Assembly: GCA_018389105.1 (NCBI GenBank)
Contig: JACATO010000049.1
Span: 992,001-1,056,000 of the forward strand
DNA length: 64,000 nucleotides
DNA from: Nautilus pompilius
Lineage: Eukaryota; Mollusca; Cephalopoda; Nautilida; Nautilidae
Reading direction: 5' to 3'
This document shows positions 62,888-64,000 of the stretch, piece by piece (the first letter of the stretch is position 1; each line of letters opens with the position of its first letter). The position numbers and the translations under genes were made by a program. The notes beneath the pieces are model-generated. The model did no database searches and had not been told where the DNA came from. It worked only from the letters and a program-made list of their open reading frames with translations.

Positions 62888-64000
62888 GACAATCACCCCC
62901 AAGGCTCGGACCCTCGGCCCGGCCAGGGAGCTCACTTCACTGGCAATCGCCTCCCTTCTCCTTCTCATCGCCGGCGATATCGAATCCAACCCAGGCCCCC
63001 CATCATCCTTCCCACCCACACGCAAGTCCTGCTTCGCTTGCTGCCGCACCATCACCCCGTTACGATGCAGTCAATGTGGCAATCTTTCACACAGCTCTTG
63101 CTCTGGCCTCTCGCGGGCCGCAGCCGCTGCAGCCCACCACCAAACTCAACCCCCCCATCACTGAAATTTCCGAGCCACCTCTGCATCAGGCCCGAAAATC
63201 CCTCCGCATTCTCCAATGGAACGCTGATGGAGTGTCAACTAAACTAGGCGAACTTGAATCCCGCCTAATCACCGATCGCATTGATGTTCGCCTTATCCAA
63301 GAGGCACAATTCAGAGCGTGTGATACTACTCCACACCGCCATGGTTACAATGCAATTCGCCTAGACCGACACCGCGGGGGAGGTCTCCTGACTCTCATCA
63401 AAGACGATTTGATCTTCCAACAACTATCCCCAGGCATCTCGGGCACTGCCGTGGATACACCTCCATCCGTGTTCGCCTGTCCCGCCGAAAATGGGCTTGT
63501 ACATACCCCCATTTCGACAACCCGATCAAACAGACCACCTCTCCCTAAGCCTTCATACCCTCCAACCGAACACTTTCATTGGCGGTGACTTTAATGCTCA
63601 CTAATTACTGTGGGACCCCTTTCAACCCGCGGCTCCGAGATCGAAGATCTTCTCCTCTCCCAAACCTTAACCCTTCTAAACGATGGATCAGCCACTAGAA
63701 TCAACCGTGGAACCGGCGGTCCTAGTTCCCCAGACCTCTCGTTAGCCCACTCTTCCTGGGCTAACAGCTCTGAGTGGACCGTTGGCGAAGACCTGGGCTC
63801 GGACCATCTCCCAATTAACACAACACTGTGCTGCCGACTTGAGCACGTGGCTAAGGTCCATGGATCCCGGTGGAACAGGCGCGATGTCGACTGGTCCCTT
63901 TTCACCCAATCAATCGAAGATGCTATGCCTAGCTTGCCCCCCACCTCATCCCTTGATGCTCGTGTCCGGCAATTTACTAACCTTCTGCTGTCGACTGGCC
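62888..64000 (+). mobile_element. Non-LTR retrotransposon, 5' part: 2A-like peptide, Cys/His finger, APE endonuclease
   Basis: Plus strand, opposite to the neighbour at 61012-62887. The first reading frame gives SLAIASLLLLIAGDIESNPG-P, with the 2A-like core GDIESNPGP at 62973-62999. Then comes a PHD-like CFACCxxxxxxxCSQCGNLS and HSSC (63030-63101). After a frame change in a C-run (about 63146-63152) the APE endonuclease follows: RKSLRILQWNADGVSTKLGE (catalytic Asn), RLIQEAQF (Glu), GGDFNAH (63581-63600), and SDHLPI (63799-63816). At least three frameshifts in 1.1 kb. It runs past the window end. Confidence 0.87.
62946..62999 (+). other. 2A-like ribosome-skipping motif of the LINE
   Basis: Translated as SLLLLIA followed by GDIESNPGP. 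This fits the 2A consensus D(V/I)ExNPGP, in which the ribosome fails to form the Gly-Pro bond. A hydrophobic run right before the core is typical of 2A in non-LTR elements. Function in this copy is not shown. Confidence 0.85.

Noticed and set aside
1-64000. tRNA/rRNA genes, CRISPR arrays, LTR or virus-like elements
   Set aside because: No cloverleaf-capable intact tRNA, no spaced direct repeats of CRISPR type, and no gag, protease, integrase or envelope signatures or paired LTRs were seen.

Overview
The window is animal nuclear DNA: AT-rich, intron-dominated, with consensus GT..AG splice sites and dense transposon fossils. It holds one recognisable host gene, on the + strand: a diacylglycerol lipase of the alpha type (DAGLA; Drosophila inaE is the insect counterpart). 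I placed 16 coding exons between 15590 and 51069. They join in one open frame of 975 codons plus a stop. The N-terminal exon (start codon and most of membrane helix 1) was not found and is probably upstream. Membrane segments 2-4, the GHSLGAG serine, the catalytic Asp (VGKD) and His (IIHV), and a long alpha-type tail of about 330 residues are all present. The host is an invertebrate. A mariner-type fossil and the GDQDK transposon family at 6861 lean towards an arthropod, perhaps a chelicerate, but this is a guess.

Layout: 1-15589 is upstream or first-intron sequence. It carries a pogo-type fragment, an inverted-repeat Penelope-like element with a CACTG-ended transposon inserted in one arm, a Tigger-like MITE, a SINE remnant and a Tc1 fossil. 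15590-51069 is the lipase gene. Its introns hold a 985-bp inverted duplication (99.5% identical arms) bracketing exons 3-5, Tigger and hAT remains, a 595-bp Tigger MITE, a 227-bp mariner MITE, and two hAT elements with perfect 8-bp target duplications, the second with a pogo piece nested in it. 51070-58234 is 3' UTR or flank with no gene seen. 58235-60300 holds a Tc1 element and a 54-55 bp minisatellite. About 60420-60780 is an unexplained GC-rich patch. From about 61012 to the end are GC-rich non-LTR (LINE) sequences arranged head to head: a 3' half on the minus strand and a 5' part on the plus strand. The 5' part carries a 2A-like peptide, a Cys/His finger and an APE endonuclease.

The strongest candidates for something unusual are the recent inverted duplication around exons 3-5, the 2A-bearing LINE in an inverted arrangement, and the CACTG element whose 3-bp target duplication can be read from the undamaged Penelope arm. 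No RNA gene, CRISPR array or virus-like element could be supported.
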